Below the pieces are notes generated by a model. The model did not search any database, was not told the origin of the DNA, and was given only the letters and a program-made list of their open reading frames with translations. A program made the position numbers and the translations under genes. A stretch of DNA of 64,000 nt, taken from NCBI RefSeq assembly GCF_009208555.1, contig NZ_WFLI01000001.1, forward strand, positions 272,579-336,578. Direction: 5' to 3'. The stretch comes from Janthinobacterium violaceinigrum. GTDB taxonomy: Bacteria; Pseudomonadota; Gammaproteobacteria; Burkholderiales; Burkholderiaceae_D. Shown piece after piece: positions 1-8,604 of this stretch (its first letter is position 1; each line of letters begins with the position of its first letter).

Positions 1-157
1 TCGCATGTGCAGGCAAGCGGTCCTGCTGCCTGAACTGGAACTCGCTGCGGTTGATGCATTGCGCCAACGGCCCCAAGGGGTCGCTCGTGCGCTCTTGCGC
101 CTGGGCGCCCAGTGCGGCGGCGAGCAGGGGAATGGCAAGCAAATGGCGGTGATGCAT
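1..157 (-). CDS. Secreted protein of unknown function, N-terminal part only
   Basis: Reading the minus strand from an ATG at 157 gives 52 codons that run off the left edge. The first 20 residues form a Sec signal peptide (short basic start, hydrophobic LLAIPLLAAALGAQA core) with a likely cut after AQA. The mature part begins QERTSDPLGPLAQC. The frame is open to the edge and codon use fits the rest of the window. No clear Shine-Dalgarno is seen before this ATG. The visible part is too short to assign a family; a periplasmic or exported enzyme is likely. Confidence 0.6.
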   Translation of the reverse strand, partial: MHHRHLLAIPLLAAALGAQAQERTSDPLGPLAQCINRSEFQFRQQDRLPAHA

Positions 158-346
158 GAATGGCGGCAGTCGTCGAGTGAAGTTGCCGCGAGCATAACCG
201 TCCAGATTGCCAGAAGGCAAATGTTTAGTTGCCATCCTCTAAATGCCTGCGTGCATGGCTTCTTAATATGAAATTCACCTGGCCCGCGTAGCATTCAAAT
301 TGGCAAGGCTCTCATTGTGCAGCGCCTGCCATTTTCCGGCTGAATC

Positions 347-1255
347 ATGAATGACATCGCTTTATCCCTGCACCACGGCGCCGCCGTGCCCCATCCTGCC
401 AGCGGCCACCGCCTGAAAGCGGCGCTGGGCGCCCTCTTCTTTCCCCGCCAGCGCACGCGCTGGCAAGCGTTCCTGGGCAGCATGCCAGGTTTGAACTCGC
501 TGGCGCAGCTGCATCCCTGCCTGCGCTTCAAGATATACCGCCCTTACGCATCGCGCCAGCTGGGCTGCGAGGATCGTTTGGCCTTGCTGGAAGGACACTA
601 CCGTTTCCTGTGGCAGGCGGGCGCGCGGACCCTGGTCGAGCGGGCCGCGCGCCAGCCCCTGGTGCTGGCCGCGTTCGAAGGCAAGGACGGGGCGCTGTAC
701 CGCCTGCAGCTGACGGCCATTCACGACAGCTACCGCGAAGGCGAGCTGTGCCTGCGCCTCACGTGCGACGGCCAGCCCCTGTACCTGGCCAGCTTCCTGT
801 TCCTGCCGCGCGCCGATGGCGTGTCCTTGCAGCTGGGCGCGCTGCAAGGCTTGCGCTCGGAAGCGGGTGCCCAGGCCGTGAAGACGGCCACGCGGGCCTT
901 GCACGGTTGCCGGCCAAAAAACCTGATGGTCGCGGCCTTGCGCGATTTCGGCGATTTTTTCGCCTGTAACAACCTGTTCTTGATCAGCAATGACAACCGC
1001 ATCGCCCTGAATGCGCGCCGGCGCCGCCATATTGCCGCCGATTACGACCTGGCGTGGCAGGAATTGCATGCGCTGCGCATGCCCAACGGGAATTATCACT
1101 TGCCCTGCGCCGCCTACCGGGCGCCCGACCTGGCCGCGGTGCCGTCAAAGAAGCGCGCCGATGCGCGCCGGCGCGGCGAATTACTGCAATGCATGACCAG
1201 CGACATGCGCGCGCAGCTGGCATGCCTGCTGGAAGCGCCGATGGCTGAACATTGA
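347..1255 (+). CDS. VirK/YbjX family protein (DUF535)
   Basis: A 302-residue protein whose overall pattern matches the DUF535 family (Shigella VirK, E. coli YbjX). Markers are HYRFLWQAG near residue 85, the central LTCDGQPLYLASFLF block, GALQGLRSEAGAQAVKTATRALHGCRPKNLMVAALRDF in pieces through 165-205, and the late YDLAWQELHAL. There is no signal peptide. Members are linked to virulence-factor localisation and antimicrobial-peptide resistance in enterics, but the biochemical role is unknown. It is the first complete gene on this strand and is followed 137 bp later by a serine hydrolase. Confidence 0.8.
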   Translation: MNDIALSLHHGAAVPHPASGHRLKAALGALFFPRQRTRWQAFLGSMPGLNSLAQLHPCLRFKIYRPYASRQLGCEDRLALLEGHYRFLWQAGARTLVERAARQPLVLAAFEGKDGALYRLQLTAIHDSYREGELCLRLTCDGQPLYLASFLFLPRADGVSLQLGALQGLRSEAGAQAVKTATRALHGCRPKNLMVAALRDFGDFFACNNLFLISNDNRIALNARRRRHIAADYDLAWQELHALRMPNGNYHLPCAAYRAPDLAAVPSKKRADARRRGELLQCMTSDMRAQLACLLEAPMAEH

Positions 1256-1392
1256 GCAATCGCAAGCCTTGCCATACCGGCAAACATAAAACTCAGGCAA
1301 CCTTCATGTTGGGCCCGTATCCTTCACCAGGCATGCCAGCCACTTTCTCCATGCGCCGGCGTGCCTTCGATCCACTCTGGACAAGGTTACCC

Positions 1393-2745
1393 ATGACACC
1401 CACTTTCGCCCTCCTCCCCCTTTGCCTCGCCGGTACCGCAGCACTGGCCTCTCCCGTGCTGGACGACGCCGTGCGCCAGCGCGCAGAAGAACTCACGCGC
1501 ACGGGCCTGCACGCCAGCATCGTCATCGCCGTGATCGAAGGCAAGGACAGCGCCGTGTATGGTTTTGGCAGCAGCCAGGCAGGCAAGAGCGCCAAGCCTG
1601 GCGCCGACACCGTCTACCAGATCGGTTCCGTCACCAAGACCATGACGGCCTTGCTGCTGGCCAACGCCGTCGTCGAAGGCAAGGTCAAGCTCGACGAGCC
1701 CGTGGCGGCCTTGTTGCCGGGCTATACCGTGCCTGCCTTCGATGGAAAAACGATCAGCCTGCTCGACCTGGCCACGCATTATTCCTCGCTGCCGCGCCTG
1801 CCCGACAACTTCGCGCCCAAGGACCCGGCCAACCCGTATGCCGATTACACGGAAGCGAAGCAGCGGCAGTTTCTCGCCGCCTACCACCTGCCGCGCGCGC
1901 CAGGCACGGCCTTTGACTACTCGAACATCGGCTACGCCGTGCTGGGCACGGCCCTGGCCGCACAGGCCGGCACCAGCTATGAAGCGCTGCTGCAAAAGCG
2001 CATCGCCGTGCCGCTCGGCATGCGTTCCACCTCGAACCAGCCCACGCACGGCATGCTGGCGCGCCTGGCGCCCGGCCATCTGCTGTCGGGCGAACCCACG
2101 CCCGCCTGGGATTTGAATGTGGTGGCGCCGGCCGGCGGCGTCTATTCGAGCGCGCGCGACATGGTCGCCTACCTGCAAGCGTACATGTTCAAGCCGCTGC
2201 GTCCGTATGCACTGGCGGTAAAACCGCAGCGTCCGGTGGCGTCCGGCGACGACACGAAAATCGGCCTGTCCTGGCTGCTGGAACAGCGACAGGGCCGGGC
2301 CTACGCCTGGCACAGCGGCCAGACGGGCGGCTACAGCAGCTATGCGGCGTTCACGACGGACGGCAAGCGGGGCGTGGTGGTGCTGACGAATACGGCGCGC
2401 GACGTCGATGCGCTGGGCTTGTCCACCTTGCTGCCCGGCACACCCCTGCCGCCGCTGAAAAAGCCGCAAGCGGCCATCGAAGTGCCGCGCGCCGCGCTCG
2501 CCGAGTACGTTGGCGAGTATCCATTGGACAAGGATTTCACCTTGACGGTGAGCCTGGGCAAGCAGGGCCTGGAAGCGGCCGGGACAGGCATGGGATCCGC
2601 CCCCTTGTTTGCCAGCGCGAAAGACCAATTCTTCTTCCGCGCCATCGACGCGGAACTGGCGTTTACGCGCGATGCGGCGGGCAAGATCGCCAGCGCCGTG
2701 CTCAAGCAAAGCGGGCAGGATACGGTCTTGCCGCGCAAGCCGTAG
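1393..2745 (+). CDS. Secreted serine hydrolase, class C beta-lactamase/DD-peptidase-like
   Basis: A 450-residue periplasmic serine hydrolase of the beta-lactamase/penicillin-binding-protein fold. I start at ATG 1393, which follows an AAGG motif and gives a Sec signal peptide ending near ALAS-19/20; the frame is open further upstream but without such support. The three catalytic motifs are present: SVTK (S79-K82), YSN (Y176-N178) and HSG (H307-G309) in place of KTG. The 100 C-terminal residues form a separate beta domain typical of this family (DUF3471-like). Substrate could be peptidoglycan peptides, a beta-lactam or an ester; the HSG motif favours a peptidase/esterase over a true AmpC. Confidence 0.85.
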   Translation: MTPTFALLPLCLAGTAALASPVLDDAVRQRAEELTRTGLHASIVIAVIEGKDSAVYGFGSSQAGKSAKPGADTVYQIGSVTKTMTALLLANAVVEGKVKLDEPVAALLPGYTVPAFDGKTISLLDLATHYSSLPRLPDNFAPKDPANPYADYTEAKQRQFLAAYHLPRAPGTAFDYSNIGYAVLGTALAAQAGTSYEALLQKRIAVPLGMRSTSNQPTHGMLARLAPGHLLSGEPTPAWDLNVVAPAGGVYSSARDMVAYLQAYMFKPLRPYALAVKPQRPVASGDDTKIGLSWLLEQRQGRAYAWHSGQTGGYSSYAAFTTDGKRGVVVLTNTARDVDALGLSTLLPGTPLPPLKKPQAAIEVPRAALAEYVGEYPLDKDFTLTVSLGKQGLEAAGTGMGSAPLFASAKDQFFFRAIDAELAFTRDAAGKIASAVLKQSGQDTVLPRKP

Positions 2746-2748
2746 CGT

Positions 2749-3102
2749 TCAGGCTGCCGGGTCTTGCATGAATTGCTCGACCCGTGCGACAAACGCCGCC
2801 TTGCTGCGCGTGCGGAACTCGCCCAGGAACACCTCGCTGTCCTTGACGGCTTTGCCGTGGCGGTCATATGCCACCTTGCCCATCTCCAGCACGAATTCGC
2901 CCTGCGGATCGTCTTCCGGCTCGAAGTGCGAGTTGAAGCTGTAACCGCTGTCGCGGCAATGGCCCCACAGCAGCAATGCGCTGCTGAACCATTGCATGGT
3001 GTCCGGACCGGGTTCCACCTCGAACAGGGTGTTCACGGTGATGTGCCAGCCGCCCGGTACGCGCAGCGGCTGCAAGGGATAAGGAAAGCGCGTGTGTTTC
3101 AT
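2749..3102 (-). CDS. Conserved hypothetical protein
   Basis: A 117-residue soluble protein, starting at the ATG at 3102 (MKHTRFPYPLQPLRVPGGW), just downstream of the EAL gene on the same strand (4-bp gap), so probably its operon partner. It is rich in aromatic residues, with a conserved-looking core HITVNTLFEVEP and a QGEFVLEMGKVAYDR segment. No known domain is recognised, and there is no signal peptide or membrane segment. It ends 3 bp from the convergent hydrolase gene. Function unknown. Confidence 0.65.
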   Translation of the reverse strand: MKHTRFPYPLQPLRVPGGWHITVNTLFEVEPGPDTMQWFSSALLLWGHCRDSGYSFNSHFEPEDDPQGEFVLEMGKVAYDRHGKAVKDSEVFLGEFRTRSKAAFVARVEQFMQDPAA

Positions 3103-3106
3103 GATT

Positions 3107-4675
3107 TCATGATGCGGACGGCGCGCGGCGCGTCTGGTAGAAGGCCAGGAAGTCCAGGGCCGGCAGCGCCTTGGCAAACAGCCAGCCCTGGCCGAATTCC
3201 ACCTTGCGTTCGCGCAGATAATCAGCTTGCTGCTGCGTTTCGATGCCTTCGGCCACGATCAGCATGTTCAAGGTGCGGGCCATGGCGATGATGTGCGGCG
3301 TGACGCTGCTGGTGGCGGCGTCCGTGCCGATGGTGTCGACGAACGATTTGTCGATTTTCAAGGCGTCGAGCGGCAGGTTTTGCAGGCTCGACAGGCTTGA
3401 GTACCCCGTGCCGAAATCGTCGATGGCCACCGCGTGCCCCCGCGCGCGGGCCTTTTCGATGGTGGCGCGCGCCGCTTCCACGTTGATGAAGCCCCGCTCC
3501 GTCGCTTCCAGCCAGATCTGCTGCGCCTCGATGCCCGTGCCGTCGAGCGCCCGTTCGAGCACGTCGAGCACGCGGCCCGTCTCGATATCGCTGGCGCACA
3601 GGTTGATGGCGATGTGCAGGTCGCGGTCGGCCAGCAGCGCGCTGCGCATGTCGGCGATGACGCAATCGATCACCTGGTCCGTGATGGGCAAGATCAGGCC
3701 GCCCTCCTCGGCCACGGGGATGAACAGGTCGGGCCGTATCATGCTGCCGTCGGGACGGCGCCAGCGTATCAGCGCTTCGGCACCCACGCACACGCCCGTG
3801 TCGAGCGCGATGATGGGCTGATAATGGACAAAGAATTCGCGCCGGTCGATGGCGATGCGCAGCTCGCCCATCAGCGACAGGCGGCGGCGCGACAGCCAGA
3901 TGACGATGCCGACGATGAAGGCGGCCATCAGCAGGCCCAGCGGCAAGAGCAGCAGCTGTTCGCGCCGCAACCTGTCGTTCAGCTTGCTGCGCGGCTCGAT
4001 CATCACGGCCGTCAAGCCGTCGCGGTAAAGGATCGCATGGATGCTGCCGTCGGGCGTGACGGCGTCCGCCGCCGGATGGCCGGCGAGCAAGGCCTGCACC
4101 TGCGCGGGGTCCGGATGGTGCAAGGTATCGAGCACGCCCCGCTTGCCGATGGCCACGGCCATCTGGATGTCGCTGTCGACGATGACGTCGGAAAAGCGCA
4201 CGGGATCGATCAGCACCTTATAGGCGCGGTAGGACAGTCCCACCATGCGCTTGCCGCCGCTGGCGACGGGGCGCAGGTTGAAATCGAGGCCCAGGCCATT
4301 GTCCAGATTGAAATCGGGCGGCGTGATGGCGATGCGCGCCTCCTCGATGCCCGTGGACGTGCATTTGAGAAAGCCGTTTTCCACATAGCCGATATCGTCG
4401 ATGCTGCGCGTGGTGATGGTGATGCGGCGCAGCTGCTGGATATGCGCTTCCGAACACGGCGCCAGGTCCAGCGCATCGGCGCTGCGCAGGGCGGCCCCGG
4501 CCGAGGCGATCGAACGGTGGGCGCGCTCGAGCGCGTAGCCAGCCAGCAGGCGCAGGCGTTCCTGCTCGCCCTGCTCGGCCCGCACGGACGACAGGTAAAA
4601 GGCCAGGCTCAGGGGAGCGGCCACGCCGATGACGGCCACCAGCACGCTGGTGATGATGATGCGTTTTCTGCGCAT
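3107..4675 (-). CDS. Membrane CSS-motif EAL-domain cyclic-di-GMP phosphodiesterase
   Basis: A 522-residue inner-membrane enzyme that should hydrolyse c-di-GMP. I start at ATG 4675, preceded by GGAGG. Order: N-terminal TM helix (about residues 6-27), a periplasmic domain with the redox CSS motif (APCSE) and a second Cys (LKCTSTG), a second TM helix near residue 235-255, then a full EAL domain. Catalytic elements are intact: AEALIRW, the DDFGTGYSSL loop, KIDKSFVDTI, and the late VAEGIETQQQ glutamate motif. No GGDEF domain is present. In the Pde family of E. coli, the CSS-domain disulfide state controls activity; the same is likely here. Confidence 0.92.
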   Translation of the reverse strand: MRRKRIIITSVLVAVIGVAAPLSLAFYLSSVRAEQGEQERLRLLAGYALERAHRSIASAGAALRSADALDLAPCSEAHIQQLRRITITTRSIDDIGYVENGFLKCTSTGIEEARIAITPPDFNLDNGLGLDFNLRPVASGGKRMVGLSYRAYKVLIDPVRFSDVIVDSDIQMAVAIGKRGVLDTLHHPDPAQVQALLAGHPAADAVTPDGSIHAILYRDGLTAVMIEPRSKLNDRLRREQLLLLPLGLLMAAFIVGIVIWLSRRRLSLMGELRIAIDRREFFVHYQPIIALDTGVCVGAEALIRWRRPDGSMIRPDLFIPVAEEGGLILPITDQVIDCVIADMRSALLADRDLHIAINLCASDIETGRVLDVLERALDGTGIEAQQIWLEATERGFINVEAARATIEKARARGHAVAIDDFGTGYSSLSSLQNLPLDALKIDKSFVDTIGTDAATSSVTPHIIAMARTLNMLIVAEGIETQQQADYLRERKVEFGQGWLFAKALPALDFLAFYQTRRAPSAS

Positions 4676-4835
4676 GCGCTCCTCCCGCACCGAACATAAG
4701 CTACTGCGCGTCGCGATTTGCGGCCTCCGATGCTCACTGCCTCGGCGGCCCCGTGCTTCGCACAGCTCCGCTTCTCAGCCACAACTCGCTGCCGCTCGCT
4801 ACGCTTCTGTTCGGCGCTCTTGATTGGTCGTGTTA

Positions 4836-4868
4836 TATGAATGCCATGTATTTCCTGATGGCATCATA
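4836..4868. promoter_or_regulatory. Dyad in the EAL/MFS intergenic region
   Basis: A 7-bp perfect inverted repeat, ATGCCAT (4841-4847) and ATGGCAT (4858-4864), lies in an AT-rich stretch of the 230-bp gap between two genes read leftward. The arms extend outward with TATGA/CATA if one base is skipped. It lies upstream of the EAL gene and downstream of the MFS gene, so it could be an operator for the EAL gene or a weak hairpin after the pump gene. Confidence 0.35.
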
Positions 4869-4907
4869 TTACAAGTGCAAGCGGCGCACGTGAATCTTGC
4901 TGAACAG

Positions 4908-6425
4908 TTACACTTTTCCTGCTGCCGGCGCAGCGGACAACACTGGCCTGGCCAGCACGAACACCAGCGCGGCCACCACGGCCGCCAAGCCGCCAGCCAG
5001 GTACAGCACGCTGGCAAAGCCGTCGATGAAGGCATGGCGCGCCGCTTCCTGCGCCACGGCCTGCATGGCGGGCGGCAGCTGGCCGAACGCTTCGGCCGCA
5101 TTGCCGGCCACGATGCGCCCTATCATTTCGGGCGAAGCCTTCAAGCCGTGCAGCCACGCCAGTTTCTCGAACGAGGCAGCCGTGCGCATGGCCAGCACGG
5201 CGCCCAGCGCGCCCACGGCCAGCACGATGCCGACAAAGCGCGTGGTGGTGCTGATGCCGGACCCCATGCCCGTGCGTTCGCGGGGGATGCAGGCGAGAAT
5301 GGCCTTTTGCGTGGTGCCGTTGAGCAATCCCGCCCCCGCGCCGGTGACGACCATGCCGGCCGCCACCAGGCCGTACTGCAGACTGGCGGCGGCCAGGGCC
5401 GTGGCCACGTTGCCCACCGCAACGATCAGCAAGCCCGTCACCAGGATGCCGCGGTCGTCCAGATGGCGCATGGCGCGCGGCGCCAGACGGGACAGCACCA
5501 CCATGGCAACGGCAAACGGCAGCATGGCGCAGCCGGCCAGCACGGCGGAAAAGCCGAAGGCGTTCTGCAGGTACAGGGGTAAAAACGTCATCATCACCTG
5601 CGCGGCGATGGCGTAGCCGAACATGCCCAGCACGGCACCGACAAACACGCGGCGGCAGAACAGGGACAAATCGACCATGGGCGCCCGCTGGCGCCGTTCC
5701 ACCAGCACGAACACGGCCAGCAGCGCTGCGCCGGCCAGAAAGCGCAGCGTGGTGGCGCGGCTGGACCAGCCCGCCACGCTGGCGTCGATCAGGCCCCAGA
5801 TGATGCAGAACAGGCCGGCGGAAAACAGCAGCGCGCCCAGCGGATCGAAACTGGCGTTCGACGCATCCTTCGATTCGTCCACGTGTTTGTGCACCAGCCA
5901 CATCAAGATGGCCACGACGGGCAGGTTCAGGTAGAAAATCCAGCGCCAGTTGATGGCGCTCGTGATCAGGCCGCCCAGCAGGGGCGCCACCGTCATGGCC
6001 ACGCCCATGGCCGCGCCCCACACGGACCAGGCGCGCGCCCTCTCCTTTTCCGCATGAAACGTGTGGCCGATGACGGCCAGCGCGGAAGTCAGCAGCAGCG
6101 CCGCGCCCAGGCCCTTGACGGCGCGCGCCACGTTGAGCACGAACGGCGTCCACGCCAGGCCGCACAGCAAGGAAGCCAGCGCGAACACTGCCAGGCCGCA
6201 CAGCATGACCCTGCGCCTTCCCAGGCGGTCGGCGATGCTGCCCGCCGGCAGCAGGAACGAGGCGAACGCCAGCATGTAGGCGCTGACCACCCATTCCACG
6301 TCGACGAAGCTGGCGTTGAGCGAGCGGGCGATCGACGGCAGCGAGACGGCCACCACGTTGGTGTCGAGCATGATCAGCGCGCACACGCCCGAGCACGTAT
6401 ATAAGGTCCAGTTGGTATTTTTCAT
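4908..6425 (-). CDS. DHA2-family MFS multidrug efflux transporter (EmrB/QacA type)
   Basis: A 505-residue, 14-helix drug:proton antiporter. Motif A appears as GSIADRLGRRRVM in the loop after TM2; motif D1-like LDTNVVAVSLPSI is in TM1 and the ARAVKGLGAA motif B region in TM4, with motif C (VAPLLGGLI) in TM5. Length fits the DHA2 subfamily. It is transcribed divergently from a LysR regulator with only about 60-85 bp between starts, the usual arrangement for a pump controlled by its neighbour. No membrane-fusion partner gene is nearby, so it probably works as a single-component pump. Substrate not inferable. Confidence 0.9.
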   Translation of the reverse strand: MKNTNWTLYTCSGVCALIMLDTNVVAVSLPSIARSLNASFVDVEWVVSAYMLAFASFLLPAGSIADRLGRRRVMLCGLAVFALASLLCGLAWTPFVLNVARAVKGLGAALLLTSALAVIGHTFHAEKERARAWSVWGAAMGVAMTVAPLLGGLITSAINWRWIFYLNLPVVAILMWLVHKHVDESKDASNASFDPLGALLFSAGLFCIIWGLIDASVAGWSSRATTLRFLAGAALLAVFVLVERRQRAPMVDLSLFCRRVFVGAVLGMFGYAIAAQVMMTFLPLYLQNAFGFSAVLAGCAMLPFAVAMVVLSRLAPRAMRHLDDRGILVTGLLIVAVGNVATALAAASLQYGLVAAGMVVTGAGAGLLNGTTQKAILACIPRERTGMGSGISTTTRFVGIVLAVGALGAVLAMRTAASFEKLAWLHGLKASPEMIGRIVAGNAAEAFGQLPPAMQAVAQEAARHAFIDGFASVLYLAGGLAAVVAALVFVLARPVLSAAPAAGKV

Positions 6426-6482
6426 GCCTGTATTTTAAGCAGGCTTGTATTATTTCCTGTTATAAGATGATCGCCTTATAAT
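6426..6482. promoter_or_regulatory. Divergent promoter/operator between MFS pump and LysR regulator
   Basis: Two dyads stand side by side: GCCTG (6426-6430) with CAGGC (6440-6444), and TATAAG (6461-6466) with CTTATA (6475-6480), 8-bp spacer. Both fit the size of LysR T-N11-A sites. A TATAAT at 6477-6482 reading toward the LysR gene overlaps the right arm, so binding there would autorepress. Confidence 0.5.
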
Positions 6483-6509
6483 TTACCCATGGTGAATACA
6501 GACAAAGCG

Positions 6510-7385
6510 ATGGAATTGCGGCATTTCCGCTGCGTGCTGGCCGTCGCGCACAGCCTGCATTTCGCGCGGGCGGCCGCGGAGCTGGGCATTTCGCCGCCCG
6601 CGCTGACCAAGCAGGTGCAGGAAACGGAAAGCTTGCTCGGTACGCGGCTGTTCCAGCGCAGCAAGCGCGCCGTGGCCCTGACGGCGGCCGGCGAGCTGTT
6701 CGTCATCGAGGCCACGCGCGCGCTGGCGCAGCTGGCGCAGGCGCAGGAAGTGGCGCGGCGGGCGGGCCGGGGCGAACTGGGACGGCTGGAAATCGGCTAC
6801 GTGGCGTCGGCCGCCTATTCGGGCGTGCTGCAGAACCAGTTTGCCCGCTTTCGCGCCAGCCACCCCGGCATCCATATCGGCGCGCGCGAATATGCGATGG
6901 ATACCCTGCCCGGCTTGCTGGACCAGGGCCGCGTGGACCTGGCGTTCGTGCGCCCGCCCCTGCACCTGCCGGACGGACTGGACAGTGTCATCTTGCTGCG
7001 CGACCGCTTCGTGCTGGCCGTGCAGGCAGACAGCCCGCTCGTGCGCCTGCACGTGATCGGGCCCGCCGCGCTGGCGCAGCAGGCGTTCATCGTGCCGGAA
7101 CAGGAATTGGGAACCCTGGAAGCGAGCCGGCGCGGCGGCTTTGCGGCGCAGGTGGTGTCGCGTCCGGGCAGCCTGCTGGCCGTGCTGACGGAAGTGTCGC
7201 TGGGCGTGGGTTGCGCCATCGTGCCCCACTCCGTGATGGCCAGCGTGCAATTGCCCGGCGTGGTATTCCGCGAGCTGGAAGGCCCGCAGATCAGCTCGGA
7301 AATCGCCGTGGCCTTCCGCCGCCACGAACAGGCGCCCGCCGCGCGCGCCTTCATTGCCCAGCTGCGCGCGGCGGCGCTCGCTTAA
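6510..7385 (+). CDS. LysR-family transcriptional regulator
   Basis: A standard LTTR. The N-terminal winged HTH (MELRHFRCVLAVAHSLHFARAAAELGISPPALTKQ) is textbook, followed by a linker helix and a C-terminal substrate-binding domain (about residues 90-290) of CatM/BenM style. I prefer the ATG at 6510, since the TATAAT at 6477-6482 would place the transcript start close to the upstream in-frame ATG at 6489. It is divergent from the MFS exporter, which is its likely target. It ends 2 bp from the convergent XRE-cupin gene, with no room for a terminator between them. Confidence 0.9.
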   Translation: MELRHFRCVLAVAHSLHFARAAAELGISPPALTKQVQETESLLGTRLFQRSKRAVALTAAGELFVIEATRALAQLAQAQEVARRAGRGELGRLEIGYVASAAYSGVLQNQFARFRASHPGIHIGAREYAMDTLPGLLDQGRVDLAFVRPPLHLPDGLDSVILLRDRFVLAVQADSPLVRLHVIGPAALAQQAFIVPEQELGTLEASRRGGFAAQVVSRPGSLLAVLTEVSLGVGCAIVPHSVMASVQLPGVVFRELEGPQISSEIAVAFRRHEQAPAARAFIAQLRAAALA

Positions 7386-7387
7386 GC

Positions 7388-7957
7388 TCAAGCGCTCTTC
7401 AATACGGCCACGGCGTAGGTGCAGTGGTCCGAGGTTTCATTCCTGAACACGCAGTCGGCCGGCGGCCCCAGCTCCAGGCAGTCGCCCTCGTCCAGTACGT
7501 GGCGGGTATCGCCTTCGATGAAGACGAGACTGCCGCTGAGCGACCAGATCAGCTGGCGCCGCGCCACATAGGCGGCGGCCGGCATCGCCACCACGGCGCC
7601 CGGCGGCAAGCTGATATGCACGAGGTCGAGCAGCATGTCGGAGGCGGGCGACACGTGCCGCCGCACGTAGCCGCTCTGCGGGTCTGTCCACACGGGCTGG
7701 TCCGCCTTGCGCAGCAAACGCCCTTCGCGCATTTCGGCGCGGGCGATCAGTTCCGACATGCTCAGGCCGAAGGCGCCCGACAACCGCGCCAGCAAGGTGG
7801 CCGTGGGGCTGCAATCGCCGCGCTCCACCTTGTGCACCATCGCGCGCGACACGCCGGAACGGGCCGCCAGCTCCGTCAGCGACCAGCCCAGGCCCTCGCG
7901 CTCGAGGCGCACCCTGGCGCCGATGCGCTGGTTTAATTCGTCTGGTTTAGTGGACAT
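7388..7957 (-). CDS. XRE-family transcriptional regulator with C-terminal cupin
   Basis: A 189-residue regulator with an N-terminal Cro/C1-type HTH (residues about 10-65; LTELAARSGVSRAMVHKVERG) and a C-terminal cupin_2 beta-barrel (about 110-185; MPAAAYVARRQLIWSLSGSLVFIEGD). This architecture (PuuR/SutR-like) usually senses a small metabolite in the cupin. It is divergent from a GNAT acetyltransferase with 103 bp between them, so it probably represses itself and that gene; a 7-bp inverted repeat in the gap is the likely operator. Confidence 0.9.
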   Translation of the reverse strand: MSTKPDELNQRIGARVRLEREGLGWSLTELAARSGVSRAMVHKVERGDCSPTATLLARLSGAFGLSMSELIARAEMREGRLLRKADQPVWTDPQSGYVRRHVSPASDMLLDLVHISLPPGAVVAMPAAAYVARRQLIWSLSGSLVFIEGDTRHVLDEGDCLELGPPADCVFRNETSDHCTYAVAVLKSA

Positions 7958-7993
7958 ATATTGGATTTCATTCCGGCTTCCATTCGGATTTTA

Positions 7994-8031
7994 TTGGACA
8001 AGGCGTGGGCGGCAATCTATGATTTGTCCAT
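7994..8031. promoter_or_regulatory. Inverted repeat, probable XRE-cupin operator
   Basis: TGGACAA (7995-8001) and TTGTCCA (8024-8030) form a perfect 7-bp inverted repeat with a 22-bp spacer; the arms extend as ATTGGACAA and TTGTCCATT. Arm starts are 29 bp apart, close to three helical turns. It lies between the divergent XRE-cupin and acetyltransferase genes. Confidence 0.5.
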
Positions 8032-8060
8032 TATAGTAGACGCCAAGCAAGGAGATCAAC

Positions 8061-8591
8061 ATGCAGATACGCGATGCCCGGACGGGCGACCTCGAAGGAA
8101 TCACAGCCATCTACAACGATGCCGTCAGCAACACCTTGGCCATCTGGAATGAACGGACGGTCGACATCGCCAACCGCGCCGCCTGGCTGGCCGACCGCGA
8201 AAAGGCCGGTTACCCCGTGCTCGTCGCCATCGATGAGGCGGGCAGCGTGGCCGGCTACGCCTCGTTCGGCGACTGGCGCGCCTTCGAAGGCTTCCGCCAT
8301 ACAGTCGAGCATTCCGTGTATGTGCACCCGGATTGCCGCGGCGCAGGCATCGGGCTGGCCCTGATGGTGGAATTGATCGCGCGCGCGCGCGGCATCGGCA
8401 AGCACGTGATGGTGGCCGGCATCGAGGCAAAGAATGGCGGCTCGATCGCCCTGCATAAAAAACTGGGGTTCGTGGAAGTGGGATTGCTGCCCCAGGTGGG
8501 CACGAAGTTCGGCGCCTGGCTGGACCTGGCGTTTCTGCAGCTGACGCTGGACGCGCGCAGCGATCCGGACGGCATTGCGCCGTCCAGATAG
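8061..8591 (+). CDS. GNAT acetyltransferase, phosphinothricin/methionine-sulfoximine type
   Basis: A 176-residue cytosolic acetyltransferase preceded by AAGGAG. Family signs of the Pat/MddA group are DARTGDLEGITAIYNDAV at the N-terminus, the FGDWRAFEGFRHTVEHSVYVHPD segment, the acetyl-CoA loop RGAGIGLAL, and GIEAKNGGSIALHKKLGF. These enzymes N-acetylate glutamate analogues such as phosphinothricin or methionine sulfoximine; the natural substrate is uncertain. Paired with the divergent XRE-cupin regulator. Confidence 0.85.
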   Translation: MQIRDARTGDLEGITAIYNDAVSNTLAIWNERTVDIANRAAWLADREKAGYPVLVAIDEAGSVAGYASFGDWRAFEGFRHTVEHSVYVHPDCRGAGIGLALMVELIARARGIGKHVMVAGIEAKNGGSIALHKKLGFVEVGLLPQVGTKFGAWLDLAFLQLTLDARSDPDGIAPSR

Positions 8592-8604
8592 GCTTACGCG
8601 GGCA

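Noticed and set aside
1252..1392. Upstream TTG start extending the serine hydrolase by 47 residues
   Set aside because: The extension would bury the clear signal peptide that begins at the ATG at 1393, and it overlaps the previous gene's stop.
7370..7400. Possible terminator between the LysR and XRE-cupin genes (GCGCT/AGCGC arms)
   Set aside because: The arms lie inside the two coding sequences, only 2 bp separate the genes, and there is no T-run.
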